A DNA stretch of 64,000 nucleotides from Epiperipatus broadwayi (lineage: Eukaryota; Onychophora; Udeonychophora; Euonychophora; Peripatidae). The stretch is from positions 310,001-374,000 of the forward strand of contig JAQFVV010006312.1 in NCBI GenBank assembly GCA_028023455.1. Direction: 5' to 3'. Both the position numbers and the translations under genes were made by a program. Below are positions 39,996-50,225 of the stretch, piece after piece; position 1 is the stretch's first letter; each line of letters starts with the position of its first letter. The notes below the pieces were generated by a model. The model was not told where the DNA came from. It ran no database searches and saw nothing but the letters and a program-made list of their open reading frames with translations.

Positions 39996-40441
39996 TTATT
40001 AATAACGTGAAAGGCTGAAACCTTTGACTAATGCACCTTAAAAATGCTTATGAGGCAGCCAATCAGATGTAATAATGACTGCACATAGAACTCTCAATTC
40101 AAAGCCACAAGCCAGAAATTTGTTGCTATTATTTCATTAAATTTGATAATTACTTCATTGTAAATCGAAAGATTTCATGTTGTTTATTTATATATAATAT
40201 TTAGTAAATTAAATGTGAAGGTGTTTTAAACTTCATGCTCTTAGTTCAGAATACTTGAGTCTGCCTTATTTATATATAAATTTAAATAGAGAAAAAGGTG
40301 GTTCCATCTTTTTCTCATATTTCTGACATGTTTTTGAATTGAGAGTTCCACGTGCAGTCATTATTATATCTGATTGGCTGTCACATAAGCATTTTTAAGG
40401 CACATCAGTCAAAGGGTTTCAGCCTTTCACATTATTATTAT
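39996..40441. mobile_element. Inverted-repeat (MITE-like) element inserted in a LINE relic
   Basis: Arms of about 109 bp (39996-40104 and 40333-40441) are imperfect inverse complements, for example CGTGAAAGGCTGAAACC against GGTTTCAGCCTTTCAC. They enclose 228 bp of unrelated AT-rich sequence. LINE-like sequence resumes on either side, so this is an insertion. The superfamily is not evident. Confidence 0.75.
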
Positions 40442-40855
40442 ATTATCTGCTTATGCTTAATAAATTTAATATAAAGTCTATTATAAAATCACACTATCAC
40501 TTGAATGGACATGTCAAAGGAATGACCACTGTAAGACTTCTAAAAGGGTGTTTTATGGTGAATTTAAGCATGATTTTATGGAGGAGATAGACTTCATTTA
40601 CATTATAAAAATTATAACAAAGACATTCCACAGAAGTTCATGCTATTATTATATTATCTGCTTATGCTTAATAAATTTAATATAAAGTATATTATAAAAT
40701 CACACTATCACTTGATTGGACATGTCAAAGGAATGACCACTGTAAGACTTCTAAAAAGGTGTTTCATGGTGAATTTAAGCATGATTTTATGGGGGAGATA
40801 GACCTCATTTACATTATAAAAAGTATAACAAAGACATTCTACCGAAGTTTAATGT
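40434..40855 (+). repeat. Tandem duplication, period 211 bp
   Basis: Two adjacent copies of the LINE-derived sequence, starting TATTATCTGCTTATGC at 40441 and 40652, differ at only a few positions. The duplicated unit includes the end of the right arm of the inverted-repeat element, so the duplication happened after that insertion. Confidence 0.85.
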
Positions 40856-40860
40856 CAATT

Positions 40861-41151
40861 GTATCCACTGAAGAGCTACAATTAGATATGATGTTGAAGT
40901 AGAAAAAAAAAACTTTCTGCTGATTGGTTTATATAGTTATTGCAAAACTCTTCTCTAAAGTATTTTTATCTTTTTTCCCTTGAATTGGTTATATTTATTT
41001 ACAAATTAGCTGCTGCAGTTAATGATCAGTGCTGATTTTCATTTGTAATTAAATAATTTTAGGGATGTGGTATATCTGATAAAGAGAATTTCTTCAATTC
41101 TAAAAAACAATTACTGTTACAATTAATAAATCAGAATTGGCTATTATATAT
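40861..41151. other. AT-rich spacer
   Basis: No recognised feature; ends at the ATC repeat that forms the RTE tail. Confidence 0.4.
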
Positions 41152-44100
41152 ATCATCATCATCATCATCATCAACCATTATCAATCCACTGCAGGATGAA
41201 GATCTCTTCAAGTTTAACCCATCTTCTCCAATCTTTAGCTTCTCTTCTCCACAACACCCCTGCACATTTTCTTATTTCATCCATCCATCTCAGATGTGGT
41301 CTCTTTCTGGGTCTTTTACAATCTCTTGGAATCCAGTTTGAAATTTCAATTGTCCATCTATTATCATCTCTTCTAGCAATATGTCCAGCCCAACTCCATT
41401 TCAATCTTTTAATTTTTTTCAATAAGGTCAGTAACACCTGTTTGTTGTCTTACCCATACATTGCGTTTTCGATCTCTTCTTGTTACTCCCAACATACATC
41501 TCTCCATACTCCTTTGAGTGGTCTGAAGTCTCTGTATTGCTCTTCTATTAAGTGTCCAAGTCTCAGATCCATAAGTAAGAACTGGTAAAACACATTTGTT
41601 AAAAACCATCCTTTTCAAACACATAGGCATATTTCCTTTTAGTATCAAGTTATTTCTACCAAAAGCACTCCAACCAAGTTTAATTCTATCATTAATTTCC
41701 TCCATTATGTTTCCATCTGTATTAATAATCTGACCAAGGTATTTGTAACTGTTAACTTCTTCTAATTCTTCATAATCAATCTTTATTTTCATATTTTGAG
41801 CAAATCGATTAAACATTACTTTAGTCTTTTTAACATTTATCTTTAGTCCTACTTTTCTACTTTCATCTGCTAACTCCTGCAACATTTCCTGCAGCTCTGA
41901 AGCATTATTTGCAAAAACAACTACATCATCTGCGAAATCTAAATGACTTAAATACTCTCCATTTACTTTCACTCCTTTAGTTTCCCATTTTAATCCACAA
42001 AATACTTCTTGCAGCACTGCTGTAAAGAGTTTTGGAGATATGGAATCACCTTGTCTTACACCTTTCTCAATGTTGATTTTTCCAGTATCATTATGTAATC
42101 TAATTGTTGCTGTTGCATTTTTATAAATATTCTTTAAAATATGACAATATCCTGGATCTATACCTTGATGATCCAATGCTTTAATCACTGAAGAAATGTG
42201 TATAGAATCAAATGCCTTTTCATAATCTACAAATCCAAAACATAAAGACAACTCATATTCGTTTGTCCTTTCTATGACTTCTCTCAATACCTGGATATGA
42301 TCTATTGTACTAAAACCACTTTTAAATCCAGCTTGTTCTCTTGGTTGGTGGAAATCCAAAGTTCTCTGTAGACGAGTTGTAATTATCTTGGTAAAATTTT
42401 TATATAAAACTGATAAAAGGCTGATAGGTCTGTAATTTCTAATATCTTCTTTATCACCTTTTTTAAATATTAATATTATTACTGCATTCTTCCAATCTTC
42501 CGGTACATCTTTATCATTTAGACATTTGGTATATAACTTTGCTAAAATTGTTTCTATTTCTTCACCTGCTTCTTTTAACATATCAATTATAATTCCATCA
42601 TTTCCTGGAGCCTTTCCTTTCTTCATACACTTAATTGCATGTCTCGCTTCTTCATTTAAAATTCTGGGCAATTCGGAAGATGTAATAGATATAGGAGGTA
42701 CTTGTTCTTTATTACTATATAATTCTTGATAAAAATCTTCTATCAATTTCATGATGTCATCTCTCTTTTTAGTAATAATTCCATCTTTTTTTCTTATTGC
42801 AGATATAAATTTTGTACCAATATCAAAATGTTGTTTAACATTTTTGAGACTTTTATTTTCTTCTACAGCTTTCCTTGCTATTTCAAAGTTATACTTTCTT
42901 ATATCATTTTCAACTCTTTTCCGTACCATTTTACAAAATTCGAGATATTCAATTCTTTTTAATACATCATTTTTGTATATCTTCATATTCCTTCTTTTCT
43001 TCATAAATTCTCTAGTCTCAGTAGAAATTTTATTAGTCAATTGCTGCTTTTTTCTACCAGCTATGTTTGTTGCAGTTGCAGTTTTTAAAAGTGTATCAGT
43101 TATTTTCATATTAATTTCATCCAAATCTGAATCATGTTCAAAATCTAACACTTGAAACCTATTTGTAAGTTCTAATTTAAATTCATTAGAATGTTTCTGA
43201 AGATTAGGAATATCAACTGTAAATATTGTTTTTCTTAATAATTTTTGTCTCTCTAGTTTTACATTAACACGTAACTTACACCTTACTAATCGATGATCAC
43301 TTCCTGTGTTAAATTTATTAAGAACATTACAATCTTGAAATATGTATTTTCTGTTAGTCAAAATATAATCCAATTCTGCTGTACCTTCATTTGGATGCTT
43401 CCATGTCCATTTCCTTTTAACATTTTTCTCAAAAAATGAATTCATAATATAAAGTTTTTCTTTTTCTGCAAACTCCATAAGTCTATGTCCTCTCTCATTT
43501 CTATTACCATAACCAAAATTACCTACAGCAATTTCATCTTTCATTTGTCTACCAATTCTAGCATTAAAGTCTCCCATAACAATTTTAAAATGTTGTTTAC
43601 TCTGATCAAAAGCCTTTTGTACATCCATATAAAAATCTTCTACTACTTCATCACTATGAGAACTTGTTGGGGCATAAACCTGAATTATCTGCATTTGGTA
43701 TCTGCTATTAAGTTGTATAACTAATCTTGCCACTCTGTCCGATACACCATCAATCTCCACAATATTGTTCTTCCACTTTTTATTTATAATGAATCCTACT
43801 CCACTTGTATTTCCAATATGTGTGCCTTTATAATAGAGTATATGTCCACTTTTTAAATCAATTGTTTCTTCTCCTTTTCTTCTAACTTCACAAAGTCCGA
43901 TAATGTCCCATTTAATATAAGACAGTTCTTCTTCTAATTTTTGCAATCTTCCTTCACTTGAAAGTGATCTGCAGTTGTACCTACCTAAATAAAAAGTCAT
44001 CATCAAATGGCAGCCTGGGTCTGCAATCAGGGGATTCTTAGCACCCTCCGCCTTTGGCCACCAACTGCTGCCTTGGTTGGTGACTTTACAGCCTCCTGGG

Positions 44101-44380
44101 AATAAGGGCCATGCTTTATTTTTGTCTGTCATAATTGTATATATGTATTGGAAAAATATTTATCATTTACACAAACATTCATTCTGCCTTATCAGGCACT
44201 GAGAAGAAAGACCATGGTGTATCTTGATCTTAAACTCAGAGGTAAAAAGCCAATAAACTCACCACGCTGGCTAATGCGTGTTGGTGAGCAACCCATCCAT
44301 GTTCGTATACTATATGAATAATCACATAGTAATAACAGCTGCAACGACAAGAACGTATGGAGTGGACATTAGGAATATAA
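41152..44380 (-). mobile_element. RTE-type non-LTR retrotransposon, near full length (copy 2)
   Basis: A minus-strand element with a single large ORF (endonuclease plus RT), a 5' leader from about 44380 to the ORF and a GAT-repeat tail (ATC on the plus strand, 41153-41171). The simple trinucleotide tail instead of poly-A and the order endonuclease-RT in one ORF are typical of RTE/BovB-like elements. The leader shows no recognised promoter. The exact 5' end is uncertain, because no target duplication was found by eye. Confidence 0.85.
41171..44132 (-). pseudogene. RTE endonuclease-reverse transcriptase, one frameshift from open
   Basis: The first frame gives 907 residues. An APE-like endonuclease follows a short N-terminal extension, with GLCEVRR, GDFNARIG and SDHRLV as recognisable catalytic-region motifs. 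The RT comes next with NYRPISLLSVLY, DYEKAFDSI (motif A, catalytic Asp), GVRQGDSISPKLF (motif B) and FADDVVVF (motif C). The C-terminal part has GQIINTDGNI and LTYGSETWTLNRR. The frame ends shortly after GVTDLIEK; 88 more codons (AGHIARRDDNRW to ILQWIDNG) lie in the next frame. The break is a run of seven T (plus strand, about 41413-41419) where copy 3 has six. The endonuclease may really start at the internal MMTFYLGRYNCRS. The protein would nick target DNA and reverse-transcribe its own mRNA there. It could still supply activity if the frameshift is a sequencing error. Confidence 0.92.
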
Positions 44381-44495
44381 TTGATTGTTTAAACATGTAT
44401 GTATTCTATATATTCATTTTCATCTAATTAAAAAAATATAAATCCCCCCATTGTTTTTTTTAGAATAGTTTTAAATACAAGTATAATTTATATTA

Positions 44496-44966
44496 AAACA
44501 GGAAAAACTCTCTATACGTATTGCCACTCAGTGCAATCCAGAATAATCAATGGATGCCAGAAGGCTTGTGCATAAAATCCTGATCTAGTGCCTACTCATC
44601 CAATATCCCCAGACTAGTTTCTGGCTTGTGGCCTTCATCAGTGAGGAGCCTTGGATCTGAGAGCACTGTACCTAGATCTTAGGATCTAATACAACCCTCC
44701 AGCAGCTACCTTTTATCTCTACTTAACTACAAAACTATGAGACTTAAATTGAAAACACTGTAATATTTTCAATCCAAGCTCATCAGGCCACAAGCCAGAA
44801 ACTAGTCCGGGGATATTGGATGAGTAGGCACTAGATGGGGATTTTATGCACAAGCCTTCTGGCATCCATTGATTACTCGGGTTTGCACTGAGTGGCAAAA
44901 TGTATAGAGAGTTTTGCTTGTTTTAATAACAGTTAAGAGCAAACATAAGAAATAATAACCATGTGA
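44496..44966. mobile_element. Family-2 hammerhead composite: minus unit then inverted plus piece
   Basis: A minus-strand unit (about 44496-44785) joins directly to an inverted plus-strand piece starting inside the ribozyme (GGCCACAAGCCAGAAAC, 44787) and running to the common end GAGAGTTTTGCTTG. The whole is flanked by a perfect 14-bp direct repeat, TATAATTTATATTA (44482-44495 and 44967-44980), a convincing target-site duplication. A single insertion therefore produced the inverted structure. Confidence 0.88.
44595..44661 (-). ncRNA. Hammerhead ribozyme, family 2 (best preserved)
   Basis: Minus strand: CTGATGA at 44641-44635, stem II GGC / GCC with loop CACAA, GAA, palindrome ACTAGT, C17. Stem I pairs CTCCTCA with TGGGGA next to the core and CCAA with TTGG further out. 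The 10.1-11.1 position is A-A instead of the usual G-C. Confidence 0.82.
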
Positions 44967-45006
44967 TATAATTTATATTATTGGAGTTTTTTTTCATATG
45001 TCAAAT

Positions 45007-45077
45007 GTGTTGACTGGGAATTGAACCCGGGCCAGCTGCTTGGAAGGCAGCTATGCTAACCATTAAACCACCAAGGC
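45007..45077 (-). tRNA. tRNA-Gly (TCC)-like sequence, probably a pseudogene
   Basis: 71 nt reading GCCTTGGTGG at the 5' end. A 5-bp anticodon stem GCTGC / GCAGC encloses the loop CTTCCAA (anticodon TCC, decoding GGA). The T arm reads CCGGG-TTCAATT-CCCAG and the 3' strand TCAACAC. The anticodon arm is perfect. The acceptor stem has two mismatches and a G-U, the T stem has one mismatch, and no T-run terminator follows on the minus strand. Short repeats TTGGAGTT lie at 44980-44987 and 45079-45086. It is more likely a pseudogene or inserted copy than a working gene. Confidence 0.7.
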
Positions 45078-45084
45078 TTTGGAG

Positions 45085-45275
45085 TTAGATGTAATATAAG
45101 GGATTTGAACACAAATTTTCAAGCTCCCTTTAGCTATCCATTCTATCTCATACAACCGATACACATGACTACACATATGGGAAAAAGATAAATAATCTCC
45201 AATATACATATTTCATGCTGAACCATCATTCATCATTGGTCCAGTCATCATCTTCCACACACACATATATATATA
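45085..45275 (-). mobile_element. Family-3 hammerhead element, diverged partial copy
   Basis: Shares TTTCAAGCTCCC, AATAATCTCCAATATAC and TTTCATGCTGAACC with the other family-3 copies. The ribozyme core is mutated on the minus strand (AATGATGA for CTGATGA), so it is not expected to cleave. It ends in an AT repeat that joins the family-1 element. Confidence 0.7.
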
Positions 45276-45278
45276 TAT

Positions 45279-45765
45279 ATGAAAAACAAAACAAGTTTTA
45301 TATACATAAAAACCTGCTATCGCTTGTATTAATGATCAATAGATGGAGCTTTACCAAGACCTCCAAACAATCAGAGTCAATATTCAATGTCTCTTTCATT
45401 TTGCTCCACCCTCAGATCAGCTGATTTCAAGCTGATTTGCTCTCATCAGTGAAGGGATAGGAGTTAGAAACTAGACCTAAATATTAACTCCAAGCAGTTA
45501 TGCAAAACGTTTCTATCAGTTTGCAAGCATGAATTTTTTAGGCACCTAAATGTCTTCAAACTCAGCTTATCAAACTAGATAGCTATGTGGGTCTGATATC
45601 AGTTCAGTTTCTCCACATAATCAAAGCTTCTGCAATCTATATCATTGCAAGAAAACTTTAAAGGTACATTTATGAAAAACAAAACAAGTTTTATATACGT
45701 AAAAACCTGCTATCGCTTGTATTAATGATCAATGGATGGAGCTTTACCAGTACTCGGTTTATATA
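45279..45765 (-). mobile_element. Family-1 hammerhead element, partial tandem dimer at the PLE side
   Basis: A complete unit (45279-45671) is followed by the start of a second (45672-45765) that runs into the assembly gap; the period is 393 bp, measured on the word GAAAAACAAAAC. The minus strand is the sense strand, so the unit lies downstream of the PLE ORF beyond the gap. In PLEs the hammerhead sits in terminal repeats (pLTRs), so this may be the PLE terminus. Alternatively it is an independent retrozyme. Confidence 0.8.
45404..45463 (-). ncRNA. Type-I hammerhead ribozyme, family 1 (copy 2)
   Basis: Reverse complement of 15576-15635 without a visible difference over 60 nt. CTGATGA is at 45449-45443. 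Stem II GAGC / GCTT, palindromic stem III ATCAGCTGAT, C17 and the two-part stem I (CCTTCA / TGAGGG and CTCC / GGAG) are all preserved. Confidence 0.92.
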
Positions 45766-45865
45766 NNNNNNNNNNNNNNNNNNNNNNNNNNNNNNNNNNN
45801 NNNNNNNNNNNNNNNNNNNNNNNNNNNNNNNNNNNNNNNNNNNNNNNNNNNNNNNNNNNNNNNNN
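45766..45865. other. Assembly gap, 100 N
   Basis: One hundred consecutive N, a conventional placeholder, so the true length is unknown. It cuts the PLE ORF after the RT motif-B region, and the two sides need not be contiguous. Confidence 1.
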
Positions 45866-47478
45866 CTCCTTCACCATAGCTTCTTCCATCTCTTGCATAT
45901 AAATATCACTTAACACTCCACTTAATGCCCCTCCTATCAATAACCCTTCTTTCTGTTTATAATAGCTCCCATTAAACTGAAAAGTAATATCCCTACAACA
46001 CAAACTCATTAAATTCTCCAACACTTCTATTGGCATTTCTACCTCTTTCTCTCTATCCCTCCTATACTTGTCCACTGCCAACCCTATTGCCTTCTTCACA
46101 TCTATATTTGTATACATAGACACCACATCCATTTTCACCATGATCAACCTATACTTCTCATATTTTTCCACCCGTTCCCTAATTTCCTCCACCAACTGCC
46201 TATTATTCTTTATGAAAGCCACACTCTCCCTATTCACATACTTCCTAAACATCTTTCCCAGCCATTTCGATACCCTATCATAATACGACCCTATACCATT
46301 AATCACTGGTCTCAATGGCACCCCCTCTTTATATATTTTTGGCGCTCCATAAATTTTCGCCACCTCACAATCCTTACTTACTATATTTTCCATTACTCCC
46401 CTACTTATCATTCCTTTATTACATAATCCTTTAACCATTCCATATATCTTACCACTCTTCATCTTCGTATCATTTCTTCCTATTTTAACAAAAAATTCTT
46501 CCTTCAATAACTCTTCCATTTTTTTAATATATTCTTCTCTATACATTACTACTAATTTCCCACCTTTATCTGACTTCATAAAAATTACTTCTCTTTCATA
46601 TTCCCTTTTCAGTTTTCTAACTTCATCTACCCTTATCCTTCCTTCCATCTGTTTTCCATTTTTTCTTACATACTTCATTTTATATACCATATTACCAACA
46701 TTTTCTTTTAACTCATTCATCCATTTCCTATCATTTCCATTCATAACATTATATACATCTCTATTATCATAGTAATATATCCCATATTTTTCCTCCAACA
46801 CTCTCTGCACCATTTTTTCTACCCCTATTTTTAATTCCATAGTATCTTCTCTGCTACTACTCTCATATGGAACATACTTCAATCCTTTGCTTATTATCCT
46901 TAAATGTTCTTCTTTTATCTTTATTAATGTCAAGTTACATACATTACTTTCTTCCTTTCTTTCTTCTCCTTCTATTTCTTTTCGCTCTCCTCTCATCAAC
47001 TTATCCATCTTCTTCTTATGTCTTTCATTCGTCTTATCATTTATAATACCTCTTTTCACTTCAAACAAGTTTTCAAATAATTGTTCTTCTTTCCTATTAA
47101 TTCTAGTCACCAGTTTCTTTTCCAAATCCTTAATATCCTCATAAATCCTGTTTTTATTTTTATATCCATTCCTCATATATTCTCTTAATACTCTATTCTC
47201 CATATTCCTTATCAAATCTCTTTTATTTTTCATCATCCTTCTTAACTTTTCCATTTTCACAAAATTTGGTATAACATTTCTATGTAGGCACCTTTTCATG
47301 AACGTTATATTATTCTTAACATTAGTTAATCTAATTAACAGTCTCCATCTTCTGTGTACCATTCCTGACACCTCCTCCCCTGCTACCACTCTAATATACT
47401 CTATATACTTCTTAACATTGTTAATGTCCTCCATCCTGGTTGTATATCCACAATATTCACCAACTTCTTTAGCCTGTT
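45866..47478 (-). CDS. Penelope-like element reverse transcriptase, C-terminus lost in gap
   Basis: An uninterrupted minus-strand frame; the first ATG is at 47434 and the frame is open from just after a TAA at about 47481. The N-terminal 250 residues are K/E/R-rich and helical. Then come the PLE RT landmarks: FMKSDKGGKLVVM; KIYGAPKIYKEGVPLRPVIN; the motif-A segment MDVVSMYTNI with its catalytic Asp; and the motif-B-like KEGLLIGGALSGVLSDIYM. The LRPVIN and DV-SMYTNI forms are diagnostic of PLEs, relatives of telomerase RT. Motif C and any C-terminal GIY-YIG domain would lie in or beyond the gap. The frame has no stop before the gap, so this copy may be young. If complete, it could also copy the short hammerhead elements nearby (inference). 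Confidence 0.88.
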
Positions 47479-48240
47479 ATTCTTTCGTGTATTATTTTAT
47501 ATTTCACATATAATTCTTCTCCATTTCTTCTTTCTCCCTCTATATTTTGCTTCTTTTTTTATTGCACTATAAATTCATCTATACTCCTTCAACACTTTAA
47601 GCAAATAACTTTATTTATATATTTTACAGTTTCGACTGTACTAGCAGTCTTCATCAGAACTACAACATAAAAAATTAGACAAATATTATATCAATACAAC
47701 CAAAATTATTATTCTTCATATTTCCATATAAAAGTAAAATAAAACAAAATAATATAAAGCAAAAACAACTCAATCCAAACCCTTTCAACCAAAAACCTCC
47801 CAAATCTTTCAAAAACCCAACACATAAAAATTAAACTACAAAAAATATAATATTAAAATATATATATAATAATAATAACAAACTAATAATAAAAAATAAC
47901 AATAAAAATAAAAAATAACAAAACATTTTAAAATCATTTTTAAATTATTCTTCAAATTGACAAACAAATAAATGTATTAAAACAATTCAAATTTTATCAT
48001 CAAACCATTAAAAACAAAACCCTTAAAACCCATTAAACCAATAATCTAAAATTTAATATCAAAAATTATCATTTTTATCATAACTAATTACATATATAAG
48101 ACCAAAAACCCAAATACCCAAAAAACAAAAATTAAAATTAAAAAATAAACTTAAAAATAAAAAATTAAAAAATAAAAAATTAAAAAATTAAAAATCAAAA
48201 AATTAAAAATCAAAAAATATATTTAAGGGTACATTTATTA
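47479..48240 (-). promoter_or_regulatory. PLE 5' flank with a hammerhead-like motif and low-complexity tract
   Basis: On the minus strand, about 47655-47625 reads CTGATGA, a hairpin GACTG / CAGTC, then GAAACTGTA, the motif order common near PLE ends. The closing of stem I is poor, so cleavage is uncertain. Further out (48.1-48.23 kb) is an A-rich tract built from AAAATTAAAAA-type words. The similar motif at 3.3 kb lies next to the same kind of tract. Confidence 0.45.
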
Positions 48241-48264
48241 CTGGTGTAAACATTGTGAGCTCCT

Positions 48265-48335
48265 AAATTTTTTGGTACAGTGGTAAAGTGGGGATTTCTG
48301 GACGTCAAGATCCATGGATCACAACTCCACTTCTG
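48265..48335 (+). repeat. tRNA-like sequence, possible SINE head
   Basis: TGGTACAGTGGTAAAG resembles a tRNA A-box and D-arm, and GGATCACAACTCC could be a decayed B-box 45 bp later. There is no full cloverleaf. It may be the head of an old SINE. Confidence 0.3.
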
Positions 48336-48817
48336 ATGCTCATACTTTTTATGAGTTTGAATTCATGTCATTTTTCCATCACATGCTGAATACTATATAA
48401 ACAAATATCGACAAAGAGCATCGTTCTTTTGCTTCTTTTCTCTTGTTTTTTTTTTTTTTGCTTGAAAGAACAAAACTTAATTTTGCCATTTAATTCTTTA
48501 TTAAGCTGTTTTGAAGCCATAATGGCTGACTGAGAGGATATCGTTGAATGTTCATTTTCAAAGGCAGATATGGACCTCTTGATCATCAATCACTATCATT
48601 AAAATGACTTGCTAATAAAAATTTAAGCTGCTATTTAATATCTGGAGCTGATAAAAATTTGAAAGAAGAAATTTTATCAATTGAATTTTTTTTTATAAAA
48701 CTATGGAATTATTTAAATGTATCATCAAGAACTTCAGTTTTTTAAAATTATAGAACTTTCTATGCTTAACTGGATTGAATTTTAATATATTTATCAATTT
48801 CCTATGAATCATTATTC

Positions 48818-50225
48818 GGTTGTCATCGAATAGCTACCATATCCCACTCGATGGCACAGTTTTCATGCTTAAACTATAAAATATGATCATTCCCGGGCCG
48901 TTAATTATAATCATTTTGATGTGTTTTTTGTAATGCGAAAATAAAAACAAAAGAAAATTGTCTTTTTTAAATATTATTTAATTTTAAATATTATTTTTTA
49001 TTAACGTATACAAATTAAATGATAATAATAAATGTAAAATAAAATAAACAAATTACAATTTGATTCATTTTTTTTAGTTTGCTTTTTATTAGAAAAATCA
49101 ATTTTCTATCGGAGATTTTTTTACTGGGGTTATGGCTTTTTTTTTTTTGTTTAAAAACTTGTAATCGGAATAAAAAGTAAAATTTCTTATTCTTCCTTTT
49201 ACATTTTATTTCTAGAGAGAAACAGATATTATTGTGTTATCGCTATTTTTTACTTTTTTAGTCTTTGTTTTAAATTTTATTTTTTTTTACAGACAAACAG
49301 ATATTACCATTATTTTTTATTTCAAATAGAATGACAACTAAAAGTTGTTACGGTTAGGTTTAGGGTTAGTTTTAGGGTTAGGTTTAGGGTTAGTTTTAGG
49401 GTTAGCTTTAGGGTTAGTTTTAGGGTTAGCTTTAGGGTTAATTTTAGGGTTAGTGTTCTGTTGTTTGTAATGCTAAAATAAAAAATATCAAAATCGTATG
49501 TAAATTTTTTTTTTACTAACATCTATAAAATAAATAACAATAAACGTAAACTATATCCAACAAAGTATAACAGTAGTTGGAGAAAAGAAAGAAACTAAAA
49601 CTTTTTTAAACAATGACAAATATATATATATATATAATGTTTATAATATATGCTTTTTATGATCTTTAGAAAAACAGTGTACAATTGTACTTTTCTTACT
49701 GGATATTTTTGTGTTCATGCTCTTTTTTATTTCAAAAATATACACACGGTACAATCTTAAAATGTCTCGTGGAATGTTACGAACAGTATGTTACTTGATG
49801 CGTTACCTAATTCCAACTCACTTTATACATATATCTCGTCAACATTTACTACTTAAAACTTCAATACACTACAGTGTAAAAAGTCTGTTAATTATTACTT
49901 TACAAAATTTGAACATTTCAATACTTTAAAATATAAAAAAATCCAATGAAAACAACATTTCCATCCAATTCAAAAAAAACACACCCTCTCCCCAAGCCAT
50001 AACCATTTTATAAACTGTGCGAATTCGGAAAATGTATTTGCTGCGATGCGACATACATGCTGTACTGTGACATGACATAGTGGTCTGCAATCTGTAGCAC
50101 AACAAAAAAGTTGTATTATAGACAACGCGGGTTTGAACGTGTCGGCTGCAGAAACGGCATTTTTATGTGTTTTAGCGCAAAAATGGCACCATCCAGTGGG
50201 ATATGGTGGCTCATTGATGACTACC
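48818..50225. mobile_element. TIR-bounded DNA-transposon-like element, 1.4 kb
   Basis: The ends GGTTGTCATCGAATAGC and, inverted, GGTAGTCATCAATGAGCC continue through shared CACCATATCCCACT or TACCATATCCCACT and GATGG-ACC words, for terminal inverted repeats of about 45 bp. Directly outside are CATTATTC (48810-48817) and CATTAGTC (50226-50233), 7 of 8 identical, an apparent 8-bp target duplication as made by hAT-type and some other transposases. No transposase is inside, so it is non-autonomous. The interior holds poly-T tracts and the TTAGGG-like array. Confidence 0.75.
49352..49457 (+). repeat. 12-bp minisatellite resembling telomeric TTAGGG
   Basis: About nine tandem copies of TTTAGGGTTAGT with the last base varying (T, G or C), so TTAGGG recurs every 12 bp instead of every 6. 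It lies inside the TIR element. It may derive from telomeric repeats or have arisen independently. A minus-strand frame reads LTLK repeats through it but is not a gene. Confidence 0.85.

Larger units (their letters stand above)
39500..40860 (+). pseudogene. Decayed LINE fragment, interrupted and partly duplicated
   Basis: Pieces of the C-terminal part of a Jockey/I-like LINE ORF can be followed. A YQLKNVKSI-like block lies at about 39660-39690 and a block SFIVWMRNAEILSIQYKTI at about 39829-39885 (typical NLLYGSETW-Y-RQ region). After the inserted inverted-repeat element comes the GHVKGMTTVRLLK block at about 40508-40546. The family looks the same as the relic at 5.2-6.6 kb. Stops and frameshifts are everywhere. 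It is broken by the element at 39996-40441, and its last part is duplicated in tandem. Confidence 0.65.

Noticed and set aside
45725-45913. ORF continuing through the N gap
   Set aside because: The frame exists only because N codons are not stops; the sides may not be contiguous.
46068-47513. Plus-strand ORFs rich in S, F, L and I opposite the PLE
   Set aside because: Antisense shadows of the K/E-rich PLE ORF.
49322-49522. Minus-strand ORF with LTLK repeats
   Set aside because: It is a reading of the 12-bp minisatellite, which is a multiple of three and so stays open by itself.
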